DNA from: Roseiarcus sp963781895
GTDB lineage: Bacteria; Pseudomonadota; Alphaproteobacteria; Rhizobiales; Beijerinckiaceae
Assembly (NCBI GenBank): GCA_963781895.1
Contig: CAWAIM010000053.1
Location: 1-64,000 of the forward strand
Direction: 5' to 3'
DNA length: 64,000 nucleotides
Made by a program: the position numbers and the translations under genes. Positions within the stretch are counted from its first letter, which is position 1; every line of letters begins with the position of its first letter. Under the pieces are notes generated by a model. It had not been told where the DNA came from. It did no database searches and worked only from the letters and a program-made list of their open reading frames with translations. Below are positions 1-9,897 of this stretch, piece after piece.

Positions 1-1115
1 TCAATTACATTGCGCAAGCTCATTGGCACCATTTCCGCTACCGCAACGGCGAAATGACCGGCCTCGACCGGGTCGCGAAAACCATCACCCTGGCCGCTAC
101 GCATGATAACGAAGGACGCGAAATCAGCCCGAAAGCAACGATCGGTTACGACACGCTGGTCATCGCCGTGGGCAGCGTCACCAACGATTTTGAAACGCCC
201 GGCGCTGCGGAGTACGCCGTCCCCTTGGAAACCGCCGAGCAGGCCAGCCGTTTCAACCACCGTCTGGTCAATGCCTGCCTGCGCGCGCAGGACCAGGATA
301 CTCCCATCCGTCCGGGCCAGCTGCACGTCGCCATCATCGGCGCCGGCGCCACGGGCACTGAGCTCGCTGCGGAATTGCACCATACCGCTCGCGCCATTAT
401 CGCGTACGGGCTCGACAGGATCGACGCGGAGCGCGACCTTCGCATTGTGCTGATCGAGGCCGGAGACCGCATCCTGCCAGCTCTGCCGCCGCGGATCTCC
501 GAGTCAACCCGCGACCTGTTGGCTAAGTTGGGCGTGGAAGTGCGGACTGGCGCACGCGTGGCTCAGGTGCTTGCAGACGGCGTGAGGCTTGCCGACGGCG
601 AGGTTATTCCGTCCGAATTGGTGGTCTGGTCCGCAGGCGTGAAGGCACCCGACTTCCTGATCAATATCGCCGGGCTCGAGACTAACCGCATCAACCAACT
701 TGCCGTGCGCTCGACGTTGCAAACCACCTTGGACGACAACATCTTTGCGATCGGCGACTGCGCGGCCTGTCCCCGCCCGGGCTTTCCTCAGGGGGTTCCT
801 CCTCGCGCCCAGGCAGCCCATCAGCAATCTGACTTCATGGTCAAACAGCTTGACCATTTGCTTTCCGGAAAGCCTTTGCGTGAGTTCACCTATCGCGACT
901 TCGGCTCTCTGGTGTCTTTGGGAGCATATAGCACCGTCGGCAGTCTGATGGGCTTCGTCGTTGGCCGCAGCTTTTTCATCGAGGGCTATTTTGCGCGACT
1001 GATGTATCGCAGTCTGTACAAGATGCACGAAGCCGCTCTGCACGGCCATGGTCGGACGTTGCTTCGGCTGTTGACGCCTGCAACCCGGCCCACACCAACA
1101 GTGAAGCTGCATTGA
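1..1115 (+). CDS. ndh: Type II NADH:quinone dehydrogenase (NDH-2), 5' end outside window
   Basis: This is the C-terminal part of a single-subunit, non-proton-pumping NADH dehydrogenase that passes electrons from NADH through FAD to quinone at the inner face of the membrane. The frame is open from base 3 and reads NYIAQAHWHHFRY before the first Met at 54, so that Met is not the start and the N-terminal FAD-binding Rossmann motif lies off the window. Visible are the strand motif YDTLVIAVGS, the second dinucleotide-binding motif GAGATGTELAAEL, the ERDLRIVLIEAGDRILP segment, and the FAD-binding stretch IFAIGDCAACP. The last 40 residues (YRSLYKMHEAALHGHGRTLL) are the usual membrane-anchoring end of the family, so the 3' end is intact. 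Transposase remnants follow directly. The family call is secure; the physiological role is inferred. Confidence 0.9.
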   Translation, partial: NYIAQAHWHHFRYRNGEMTGLDRVAKTITLAATHDNEGREISPKATIGYDTLVIAVGSVTNDFETPGAAEYAVPLETAEQASRFNHRLVNACLRAQDQDTPIRPGQLHVAIIGAGATGTELAAELHHTARAIIAYGLDRIDAERDLRIVLIEAGDRILPALPPRISESTRDLLAKLGVEVRTGARVAQVLADGVRLADGEVIPSELVVWSAGVKAPDFLINIAGLETNRINQLAVRSTLQTTLDDNIFAIGDCAACPRPGFPQGVPPRAQAAHQQSDFMVKQLDHLLSGKPLREFTYRDFGSLVSLGAYSTVGSLMGFVVGRSFFIEGYFARLMYRSLYKMHEAALHGHGRTLLRLLTPATRPTPTVKLH

Positions 1116-1149
1116 GAATTGCGCGCGATGCGCTGGACCCCGGATTTAG

Positions 1150-1317
1150 GACCATTGGCTACCCTTCCACGACGTCCATGAGGAGAAGCGCTGCCGCGTG
1201 CTGAAAGATCGCGGCACGGAATATTGCGGCAATCCCGAGCACCACGAATACGAACTCCATCTGGCAGTCGAGGACGTCGACCATACGCGGACGGGAGCTA
1301 TGGCCGAAAGTTGGTGA
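1150..1317 (+). mobile_element. IS3/IS481-type integrase-core transposase fragment (remnant)
   Basis: Reading frame 1150-1317 gives a short piece of a DDE integrase core: RVLKDRGTEYCGNPEHHEY followed by ELHLAVEDVDHTRT. This matches the region around the second catalytic Asp (usually L-T-D-x-G-T-E-Y/F-C-G) and the following HTRT-x-x-x-S-P-x-T-N-G block of IS3/IS481 transposases. The frame leaves the family pattern after HTRT (about 1293) and stops at 1317. There is no start codon and neither the N-terminal nor the C-terminal part is present, so this is debris. It lies 34 bases after the NDH-2 stop. The family assignment is from motif memory. Confidence 0.7.
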
Positions 1318-1391
1318 GGGCGTGAGTCGGGAAGGCGGCATATCGCGGGGGTGTTCGAGCCTCCACTTCTCCACCGAAGGAGCGATATGTC

Positions 1392-1484
1392 GTGTCCAAC
1401 GACAACGCTGTCAAACTGATTCAGCCAGGGATTTTGACCGACCGGCTGACCGAGGTTCTGCGCGATGGCGCACATAGCCGCTGA
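1392..1484 (+). mobile_element. IS256-type (mutator) transposase N-terminal remnant
   Basis: A 30-codon frame starting at GTG 1392 reads VSNDNAVKLIQPG, then ILTDRLTEVLRDGAHSR and a stop. IS256-family transposases begin with a very similar stretch (N-x-V-K-L-x-Q-P-G, then a D-x-L-T-E-I/V-L-R-x-G-A-R sequence). The match breaks at the point where the usual A-R-x-L-L-A-Q-A-V-E-A-E-V would follow, which indicates a frameshift or truncation. No catalytic residue is left. It sits about 75 bases after the IS481-like fragment, so two unrelated transposase scraps lie in tandem. Confidence 0.65.
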
Positions 1485-1894
1485 ACGCGTGCGAGAGGAA
1501 GCTTCCGGTCGGCCGCTCGCTGAAGCCCTGATTATGAGCGGCCCGCCGACGAACTGCGAGGCAGGAAGCACGACGCCGGGGATCGCCGCCGTGCGCGAGG
1601 GCCTGGCTGGCGCGCTATGGTCATCGCGTGGTGTCGCGGGGTCTTCTTTATTTCATTGCGCCGACCCGCCAGAGCGTCGGATTTCGGATGCGGTACGCGC
1701 AAGCCAGGCGATCGTCGCGCGACCGGAGCGGGTCCCGCTCCGTTTGATCCGGCCGTCGCGAAGAATGCGGGCGGCCCCGACAGCGCCAGAATAGCTTTCG
1801 ACGGAGCGGCCGTACAACCAGCAAGCGGCGATGCCTGCTAGGCGCGTCCCTTCGCCATCTAGTCCGAACAGGAGCGTCGCGAGGGCGGTGCGGC
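1485..1894. other. Intergenic stretch after the transposase remnants
   Basis: About 400 bases between the IS256-like remnant and the G8-domain gene. Several short frames are open on both strands but none has recognisable protein motifs. It may hold further decayed transposon sequence. I see no RNA gene or terminator. Confidence 0.3.
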
Positions 1895-4800
1895 ATGTCG
1901 AGCGGCCGCTTCGGTCGCCGCAGAGGCAATTGTTTGGTCTCGTCGTCAGCGAGGCGCGCTGGTAACGCTCAGGCGGCGCTCGCTGCCGATTGTACGGGAC
2001 AGCTGACCAAGTCGTCCGCCTGCGCGGTATCCGCGGGCGGCGATGTCAATATCGGCGGCGCCGGCTGCGAGCGCGTTTTTGCCGACCAGTCCCTCGAGTT
2101 TCGCACCATTACGGTCGGCGCCGGCGGGGCGCTGTGCGTGCGAGACGCCGATGTGACCAGCTTGCCGGGAGGATCGCTCGATCTCGCGGCCGAGCGGATC
2201 GTCGTCGATGGGACGTTTCAGGTCGGAAGCGCGGATAGCGCGATCGGCAGCGGACGTCCCGCCAATCATGTCAGAATTCGCTTCACAGGCGCCGTGCCTG
2301 AAGTCGACGACAGCAAAGTCGTTCCGAACATGAATGCGCCGTGCCCTGACGCCGACTTCCGGAAAGGGCTGCAAGTTTGCAAGGGCGGCGTCCTGCGGCT
2401 GTTCGGCGCGAGGGGCGCGGCGGCGGCGGGTTCGCAACGACGCGATGCATCGGGCAAAGTGAGTTGGACCTATCTTAGCCAGCCGGCGGGGGATCCCTGC
2501 CGGTTCGGGCGCAATTCGGGCGCAGGCAGCCCAATCGGGGGAAGTGCGAATATCCTGACGCTAACTATCCCGGCTACAATGCGAGGATCGTCCATCTGGC
2601 CGACAAGGTGGACTGGCTGGCAGGCGACTGGATCGTTATCGCGACCACGAGCTTCAGTCCGTTCGAGACCGAATTTTCTCGAATTGAAAAGATTGACGAC
2701 ACGCGGACGGTGCTGACTTTGGCTGATCCGCTTGTCTACTACCACTTCGGCGGCGCCGACCCAGGAGTCCCTTCGAAATCCAATTTCAATGCTGGGCGCG
2801 AGACGAATTGGGGCGTGGACGAGCGCGCCGAGGTCGGACTGATCAGCCGCAATGTCACTTTGACTTCTGATTTGTCCGGTTCGCCCGACGACCACGCCGG
2901 CGGCGAGACGGTCTTCCGGCGAGGCTTCAAGGAGGTCTCGGTGCAAGGGGTCGAATTGGCGCTACTGGGCAAGCCCAAGCTGGGCAGCTATCCAATACAT
3001 TTTCATATGGATGGCTTGATTGGCGCCGACCAGACAGTTCTGATGAATGCGAACAGTATTCATCATACTTTCAACAAATGCATTACGGTGCATTCGACTC
3101 AACATCTCACAATCCAGAATAATGTTTGCGCGCGAGCCGTCGGACATTTGTTCTACGAGGAGATCGGCGACGAGGACGACATCACTTTCGCCTACAATCT
3201 CGGCTTGGGCGCCATGAGCAACAACTTCGGAGTCCATGCACAAAATGGCTTCTCACTCGACTATGAGCTGATCGACAAGTACTGGTGGCCGGGCGACAGG
3301 ATGGCCCGTCGGTTTGGATTTGCCAACTACTTCGCACTCAACGTCGGCAATCACGACCATCAAGGCAATCCGACGCATGGGTCTTGTCGAGATCCACGCA
3401 CGGACGGTGGTCTCGGGGGCTACGGTGGAACAGCGCCGTGCAACGCCAGTTCGTATTTCGAGCCGGCGAGCGGGTTCTGGATCGTCAATCCGGCCACGAA
3501 ATTGATCGGCAATTCGATCGGGGGATGCCAGGGCGTTGGGCGCGCGTATTGGTATGTGCCCCCGACAAATGCCGGCGATAGCGGAAAGCCTGGACTGGCC
3601 GACCTGAAATTTATGCCGATCGGCGAGTTCAGGAACAACCGCGCGCATTCGTGCTACTCGGGACTATACGCCGAACCGGAAGACACCGTCGTTTCGGAAC
3701 AATTGCTTCCACACATTGCCGGCAAGCGAGACGGCGCTTCGGTGTTCAATGTGATCGACGGGCTGACGGTCACGCGGATGCGCGACCGCGGCATATGGCT
3801 GCGTCCGAGCTTCTGGGTCGTCAAGAACGCGCGCCTCGCGACCAACCGCGATTCCGTGTCGCTCGTCACCGCAGGCGGCGTCGACGGCGCCGCGCCGGGC
3901 AACTGGGCTCTGCTCGAGGACTCGGTGTTGGTCGGAATCAGTCGCAATAATGTCGATCGGTTTGGCCCCTGTCCGTACCGTGGAATTACCGGGCCTGTCG
4001 AGAGCGGCGGCAAGCTCGGCTGCATCGACCAGAACTCCGTTCAACCCCGGCGAGGCGGTGGCCGGGAAGGGCGGCGACGATACTGGCCGCGGCTACCCTG
4101 ATCCGTCCCGGAACTTCTTCGGGCTGATGATCTATGACGGTCCTGGCCGATATTTTGGCGATCATTTTGTCAATTTCAACAGTGATATATCGCCATATCT
4201 GACGGTTTCAGATCAGGCGGCTCTCGGGTGGTATGGGGGGAATTATGGCAATCCGCTGGCGCCTCCCGGCCAGAATGCCGCCGGCACCTTCGTCTACGAG
4301 GGCGACGCGGCGCTGGGGTGGTTCAACGCCAATCAGAGCTCCTATCCGAACACTCAGGCCAGCGAACGGCTGACCTTTGAGAACGTGGACCTTCGTCATC
4401 AGATCTACACGGATCTGGTCGGGATAGATACGTTCAACGACGGTGACAAGAATACGCTCATTCTGGATCGGGACGGCAGTCTCACCGGAATGAAGGTGGT
4501 GGGGCCGGACAAAAAGAGCCCAGTTGGAAACGTCTTTCCGACGTCTCTCAACAATTTGCCGTTCAACGCGGCGGCCAATTCCGTCGACGAGTGCCTGTCG
4601 ATGGGCGCGCAGAACGTCCTGTTGGAGAACCGGCCTACGTCGTTGATCAGTCCGAGCGTCATGGCGACGCTCGAGTTTGCGGCATTGTTTCCGACGGCGC
4701 CGCAGAATGTGAACGAACCGTCGCGCTACGAGCAGCTGCTGACGTTCACCAAAACCGCGCCTGAGACCTATCCGGCCCCAGTCGGCAGTATCTCGGGATC

Positions 4801-6122
4801 GATCACCCTTCACGGGAGAAACGGCCTGGGAGTTTGGGAGCCGAAAGTCTCCAACGGCTACGGCTACGCCGTATCTGCGACCTCGAAGTACGCTGCGCCG
4901 GGCCAGAAGCCGGCTCCCGGCGGCGCCGACGTGGGGATCCCCAAATTGTTCAATCTCGGCCTGACCGACGCGGTCCTCGCCCTGGATCCAAGGACCCATC
5001 AGCCGCTGCAGCCGTTCCACGTGCGCGTCGCCGTCTGTTTCACAGATAAGGACGGGAAACATCCTCAGCCAAAGTCCGACTCGAAGAAAATGTTCAATGT
5101 CGTCCGGGGATACAAGGCCTATGGCTCCCCCACCTCCAACGAGGACACATTGAAGGACTATTGGCGGAACATCGAGTTGTGCAAGAATCTCGACGCTCAG
5201 AACCAGGGCAACATCGCCGGCTGTCCCGCAAAGGGAGTGGCCATGAACGGTCCGTGTCCCGACGGTCAGAAACCCGAGGGCGACGCCTGCCCGACGAAGG
5301 TCATGACGCCCGCGGCCGATCTTGGCAGTTGGGCCAGCAATGAAAGAGTCCTGGTATTACGATCCGGCCAGCGGATGGCTGTATCTTCACGTCGATCAGG
5401 GCGTCGACAACGCCAACGGGCCGTCGCCGACCGGCAGCTGCGATCCGTCCACGCACCCGAACGGACTGCCGCCTGAATGCCCGAATGTGAGCCAAGTTCC
5501 GGAAAACTACTATTTCTGTCCGGCCGGCGGATGCATCCTCTATGGCGTGCAGTTGGTCGAGGGCGAGTTGTCCGCGCCCTATGCGCCGGGAAAATCCACC
5601 TGCCCAGCCCCGTCGATGGCGGTTCCAAGCCTGAGCAATGCTCTGGCGGACCGCAAGACCGGTGCGATTCTGGAGCGCGATCCGAAAGCCGGCGGGCATG
5701 CGCCGAAGTCCGCTGACGACGCCTTTCCGCACTACGCCGTGAAGGGAGGCAACGGCGCAATGTGCCCAAACCCCGGATCGGAAACGCAGCCGCCCTGGGG
5801 TCCGATCCCGAGCGACGCCCCGCAACCGCAGAGTTTCCAGGTGAACTTCGATCCGAAACTGGTGGTCAAGGTTGTCGAGGGCGGTCATACCTGGATGGCG
5901 CCGCAGCAATTGCAGTCGGGACCCGGAAATCTCATCCTCCCATTGCTGGACAATGGAAAATTCTACGAGATCACGGTCATCGATCCTAAGTCCGATCAGC
6001 CCAAACAATGCGTTGCGACTTTTAAGCCGAATGGAACGCGCTATAGGCCAAGTTTCACTCGAAGTGACGGCGGCTGCATTCCGGCTTCCGGCCAGTCAAT
6101 GATCGGCGCCAACGCGGGTTGA
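1895..6122 (+). pseudogene. G8-domain / CEMIP-PKHD1-like secreted beta-helix protein, read in four frames
   Basis: Four successive plus-strand frames join into one protein of about 1,400 residues. The first part (1895 to about 2540) shows the start of a G8 domain (VDGTFQVGS, NHVRIRFTG). The second (about 2540-4035) finishes it (VDWLAGDWIVIATTSFSP) and carries the family hallmark YPIHFHMDG with a right-handed beta-helix region (HLTIQNNVCARAVGHLFYEE). The third runs from about 4035 to 5340 (NPGEAVAGKGGDDTGRGYPD onwards). The fourth runs to the stop at 6122 (ESWYYDPASGWLYLHVDQG). Breaks fall near 2540, 4035 and 5340. G8 proteins include hyaluronan-degrading CEMIP in animals, but the substrate here is unknown. 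The N-terminus lacks a clear hydrophobic signal core, although ALAA-D could be a cleavage site. GC is visibly lower than in the neighbours (about 45-55% near 3000), which with the adjacent IS scraps suggests transfer. Either a decayed gene or indel errors. Confidence 0.7.
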
Positions 6123-6172
6123 CCTCGATCGCGACTCGGGACCGCCGCTTTCGGATGCGATGAAGGCGGCGC

Positions 6173-7593
6173 TCACTCCGCCGCCGCGGCGGCGCGCTCT
6201 CCGCCGGTCGAGACCTTGCCCGAGACCACCGCCCCGGCGTCGGGTTCGAGCCGGGCGAAGACGATGACCGACAGGCTCGAGATCAGCGCCACCATCACGA
6301 AGGCGAGCGAGATGTCGCGCGTCCCAAGCGTCGCGTCGCCATAGCCGATCTGGATCGAACTCGATGCACATATGCCGCGACCGCGACCCCGACCGCGCCC
6401 GACATCTGCTGGGAGACGCTGGCGAAGCTGGTGGCGCGGCTCATGCGTGGGGCGTCGATGTCGGCGTAGCTGATGGCGTTGAGCGCGGTGAACTGGAGCG
6501 AGCGGAAGAAACCGCCGACCAGCAGCGCGGCGAAGAGGAGCCAGTGCGGCGTCGTCGGCGTGAACAGGGCGCAGGACGCCAGGAACGCCCCCGAGATCAG
6601 GCCGTTGACGATCAGCGTCTGACGGAAGCCGAACCAGCGCAGCGCGGTCGAGGCGGTGAATTTCATGACGAGCGCGCCCGCGGCGGCGGCGAACGTCAGC
6701 GAGCCGGATTCGAACGGCGTCAGGCCGAAGCCGATCTGCAGCAGCAGCGGCAGCAGAAAGGGCAGGGCGCCGATGCCGATGCGGAAAATGAGCCCGCCCG
6801 CGACGCCGGCGAAGAAGGTCGGGATCCTGAGCAGCTTCAGATCGAGGATCGCGTCCTGGTCGCCGCGCGCGTGCGCCGCATAGGCCGCCAGCAGCGCCAG
6901 GCTCAAAGCGATCATCGCCGCGACGAGCGAGAAGGGCGCCATCCCGCGTCCGATCAGCGACAGGCCGGAAATGAGGCCGAGGAGGCCGAGGCCCGAAAGA
7001 AAAAATCCCTTGACGTCGAAGCGCGGGACCGCCTCCTCGCGCAGGTTGGCGATGAACCTGAGCGACAGCAGGAGGCCGATGATTCCAATCGGGACGTTGA
7101 TCCAGAAGATCCAGCGCCACTGGAAATAGGTGGTGATGAAACCGCCGAGCGGCGGTCCCGCGACCGGGCCGATCAGCGCCGGCACGGTCAGATAGGCCAT
7201 CGCGCTGACGAGATCGCTCTTGGGCACCGTGCGCAACAGCACCAGCCGTCCGACCGGAACCATCATCGCCCCGCCGAGCCCCTGGAAAACCCGGGCGGCG
7301 ATCAGGGTCGGCAGCGACGTCGAAGCGCCGCACAGGATCGAACCGACGGTGAAAACCACGATCGCGGTGCAGAACACGGTGCGCGCGCCGAATCGGTCGG
7401 CGACCCAGCCGGAGGCGGGAATGAACACCGCCAGCGTCAGCATGTAGGAGGTCAGCGCCAGCTTGAGGACGATCGGGTCCTGGTGGAGGTCGCTCGCGAT
7501 CGCGGGCAGCGAGGTGGCGATCACGGTCCCGTCCATGTTCTCCATGAACAGCGCGGTGGCGACGATGAAGGCGGTAAGAACGGCGGAGCGCAT
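6173..7593 (-). CDS. MFS multidrug efflux transporter, DHA2 (EmrB/QacA) type, one frame break
   Basis: This is a 14-helix drug:proton antiporter of the inner membrane. From the start at 7593 the frame shows helix 1 with FMENMDGTVIATSLPAIA (the acidic D-G-T-V-I-A-T-S-L-P motif of DHA2 pumps), motif A (GWVADRFGARTVF), the helix 4 arginine (ARVFQGLGGAMMVPVGR), and motif C (PALIGPVAGPPLGGFI). After GVAVAAYV (about 6375) the pattern continues in another frame as CASSSIQIGYGDATLGTRD, then ISLAFVMVALISSLSVIVF, and stops at 6173. The last helices and C-terminus are therefore displaced by a single indel. No membrane-fusion partner (EmrA) or regulator is adjacent, so the substrate cannot be inferred. 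Confidence 0.82.
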
Positions 7594-7765
7594 GGAGAAC
7601 CTTTGAAGGCGGCGCCTTTGTGGCCTCCTGATGTCCCGGCCGCAAGTCGAGCGGCCCGCTCAAGGTGGACTCGCGGGTAACAATGCGTTGAACGCGCCGC
7701 CCGCCCTTCGGCGGCTTATGGCGCCATGCGAGCGGCTTCCGGCCGTTTCCGCGCGAGGGTCCGCG

Positions 7766-8122
7766 CTACCGGCTCAGCATGCCCTTCGCCGCGCTCAGCG
7801 CTTTCTCGCATCCGGCGAGATCGTTGGCGGCGTCCGCCTTGCGGGCCTCGTCCATCGCGTCCGTGAACGCCTGCGCGTTGGCGGGAGATATGTCGCCGAG
7901 CCGCACTTCGGCCTCCTCGATCGACTTCGGCGTGGGCTGGCGATGCGCCGTCGCGGCCAGGGACTGGGCGCCCGTCTTCCCCGCCGCCGCGGCGGCGTCG
8001 AGTTTTTTGCTCAGCAAGACGTCGAAGTCGTAGATCCGCTGCGTGCACGGTCCCGCGTGAGCCGGCGCGGCCACGAGCGGGAACGCCAGGACGGCCAACG
8101 CCAGCGCGTGTCGAACAATCAT
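7766..8122 (-). CDS. Small secreted (periplasmic) protein of unknown function
   Basis: The predicted protein has 118 residues. It begins with a clear Sec signal peptide (MIVRHALALAVLAFPLVAAPAHA, cleavage after A-H-A), and the mature part is about 95 residues, helical and rich in Ala, Glu and Lys. Two cysteines (in GPCTQRIYDFD and LAGCEKALSAAK) are spaced so that they could form a disulfide. The start at 8122 has a good GGGGGAGAG ribosome-binding site. I do not recognise the family. It lies alone between the MFS and Rieske genes, on the same strand, with about 150-170 base gaps on either side. Confidence 0.65.
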   Translation of the reverse strand: MIVRHALALAVLAFPLVAAPAHAGPCTQRIYDFDVLLSKKLDAAAAAGKTGAQSLAATAHRQPTPKSIEEAEVRLGDISPANAQAFTDAMDEARKADAANDLAGCEKALSAAKGMLSR

Positions 8123-8269
8123 GCCCCGCTCTCCCCCGATTGCGGCTCCCGGCGCGGAGCCGCTTTTTGGCCGCCGCGCCAGTCCTTGCCGGTTTTAGCT
8201 CCATGCCATGATAAATCCGGCCCTTCGCGACCGCCAGAGGCGGGCGGCCGGGCGCCGACCGACCCCCCG

Positions 8270-9283
8270 TCAGCGCGGAACCTCGCGTTCGCCATGCTCC
8301 GCCAGCAGGGCGTTGAGGCGGGTTCGCATCAGCATGCCCGGCCGGTCGGAGGGCATGTGCATCTCGATCTTGCGGCTCATGTCGACGATGGCGTCTGGAT
8401 CGGTCGATTCCAGAATGTCCCGATCCTCCTCGATGATGGCTTTGTCCCAGGCGATGAGCTCCGCCGTCGAGCAGTCCTCCTCGCGGTCGTTGCGAAACAG
8501 GATTTGGATGAGCTGGATCGAGCCGTCGTCGACCGGGGTCGCCGAATTGAAGATCACGTGCCGGAGGCCGGAGGGATATTCCATGTCCATGGTGCGGCAG
8601 AAGGGCATGAACCAGTGATTGCGCATGCTGCGCCGGGTCCAGGGCTCGGTCGTCCCGGTGATCCGCGCGGCCTGCGGCGGATTTTTCACCGGCACGACCG
8701 TTTCGGCGACGAACCCGTAGGAGGTCTCGGTCAGTCCGTACTTTTCGGGCTTGGGCTGATCGATGTCTCCGAACGTGCCCTTGTGGACGAAGGAGAAGTG
8801 GGCGTTGTCGAACGAGTTCTCCATCATCCTGAGCGCCGAGCAATTCCACAATTCGTCGAACTGGTGGATGCGCCGGAACGCCGGGTCGCGCTCCTGCGGC
8901 AGATCGGGGATGTCGAGCAGCGGCTCGCCGAGGCACACCCAGACGTAACCGTAGCGCGTCTTGGCCTCAAAAGCCTTGGCCCGCGCGTCCGGCACGGCCT
9001 GCGCGAACGGGAATTGCGGGATGTTCACCAGCTTGCCGGTGCGGTCGTATTCCCAGCCGTGATAGCCGCAGACGATATGGCCATTCTTGATCCAGCCCTT
9101 GGACAGCCTCGCGGTGCGGTGACAGCAGCGATCCTCGAGCGCCGCCGGCTCGCCCTCCGCGTCCAGGAAGAGGACGATGTTCTGCCCGAGAAGACGAAAC
9201 GGCTTCGGGGCGTCGCTCAACTCGGCGGTCGGCACGGTCGCGTACCAGAAATTGCGCAGGACCTTCTGTCGGGTGTTCAGCAT
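8270..9283 (-). CDS. Rieske [2Fe-2S] oxygenase, PaO/VanA-like alpha subunit
   Basis: This is the catalytic oxygenase component of a Rieske non-haem iron monooxygenase or dioxygenase. The Rieske cluster motif is C-x-H-x17-C-x2-H (RCCHRTARLSKGW...VCGYHGWEYD, about residues 48-72). The mononuclear iron site is E-N-S-F-D-N-A-H-F-S-F-V-H, which gives the Asp-x2-His-x4-His ligands. At 337 residues it fits vanillate demethylase or pheophorbide a oxygenase-like proteins. I chose the ATG at 9283 because the family begins close to LRNFWYATVPTAEL, so a start 19 codons upstream would add unrelated residues. No reductase or ferredoxin gene is adjacent, so electron donor and substrate are unknown. Confidence 0.85.
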   Translation of the reverse strand: MLNTRQKVLRNFWYATVPTAELSDAPKPFRLLGQNIVLFLDAEGEPAALEDRCCHRTARLSKGWIKNGHIVCGYHGWEYDRTGKLVNIPQFPFAQAVPDARAKAFEAKTRYGYVWVCLGEPLLDIPDLPQERDPAFRRIHQFDELWNCSALRMMENSFDNAHFSFVHKGTFGDIDQPKPEKYGLTETSYGFVAETVVPVKNPPQAARITGTTEPWTRRSMRNHWFMPFCRTMDMEYPSGLRHVIFNSATPVDDGSIQLIQILFRNDREEDCSTAELIAWDKAIIEEDRDILESTDPDAIVDMSRKIEMHMPSDRPGMLMRTRLNALLAEHGEREVPR

Positions 9284-9506
9284 CGGCGGCGTCCTCGAAG
9301 AATAACGAATCGGCGGAGCTTGGGCACCGCGACGCAACAACCGCGCCTCGGACCGCTCACGGCAATTGTGACGTTAGCACGCGCCTCGGCCAAGCGCCCG
9401 CGACGCTGTGTCGCCGGCCGCGACGAGCCACGCCGCTTGAAACCGGAAGGTTGCGCGTGCGAAGATGCAAGCCACATCGCCGACCAGGCTGCCTCAAGGG
9501 GCAAGG

Positions 9507-9812
9507 ATGAGCAAGATCGTCACCAAGTCGCGCACGAAGACCGAAACGAAGGTCGATCGTCCGCGCCTGCACAAGGTCATTCTCTTCAACGACGACTACA
9601 CGCCGCGCGAGTTCGTGGTGGAGGTGCTGAAAGGCGTGTTCCGCCTCAACGAAACCCAAGCCCTCAACGTGATGATGACCGCGCATCGCAAGGGCGTGTG
9701 CGTCGTCGCCGTGTTCGCCCAGGACATCGCCGAGACCAAGGCGGCGCGCGCGACCGAGGCCGGCGCGGCCAGGGGCTATCCGCTGCGCTTCGGCACGGAG
9801 CCCGAGGAATAG
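9507..9812 (+). CDS. clpS: ClpS-family adaptor, second (unlinked) copy
   Basis: ClpS binds the N-domain of ClpA and delivers N-degron substrates with bulky hydrophobic N-termini. The core is present: HKVILFNDDYTPREFVVEVL, the helix with LNETQALNVMMTAHRKG, and the end AVFAQDIAETKAARATEAG. The substrate-pocket residues of the NDDYTP loop, and a Met-Met-x2-x-H pattern like other ClpS proteins, can be seen. The start at 9507 (ATG after GGGGCAAGG) is preferred to the upstream ATG at 9465. The protein is 101 residues, usual for ClpS. No clpA lies nearby: the clpS-clpA pair is at 34818-37689. Many alphaproteobacteria encode two ClpS proteins, so this is likely the ClpS2 type. Confidence 0.85.
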   Translation: MSKIVTKSRTKTETKVDRPRLHKVILFNDDYTPREFVVEVLKGVFRLNETQALNVMMTAHRKGVCVVAVFAQDIAETKAARATEAGAARGYPLRFGTEPEE

Positions 9813-9897
9813 TGCGCGCAACAATCGGCTGCGGGCCGGAGGCGGCGCGCCGGGCGCGGGCTGGCTCTTTCCTCACGGACGCGATAGGCTTGGACCG

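Noticed and set aside
1895..6122. Calling the G8 protein a hyaluronidase.
   Set aside because: G8 and the beta-helix are shared by proteins with various roles; no hyaluronan-specific residue could be verified.
6364..7680. A 438-codon plus-strand open frame rich in Arg, Gln and Asp.
   Set aside because: It is the reverse complement of the MFS transporter, whose helices and motifs are clear.
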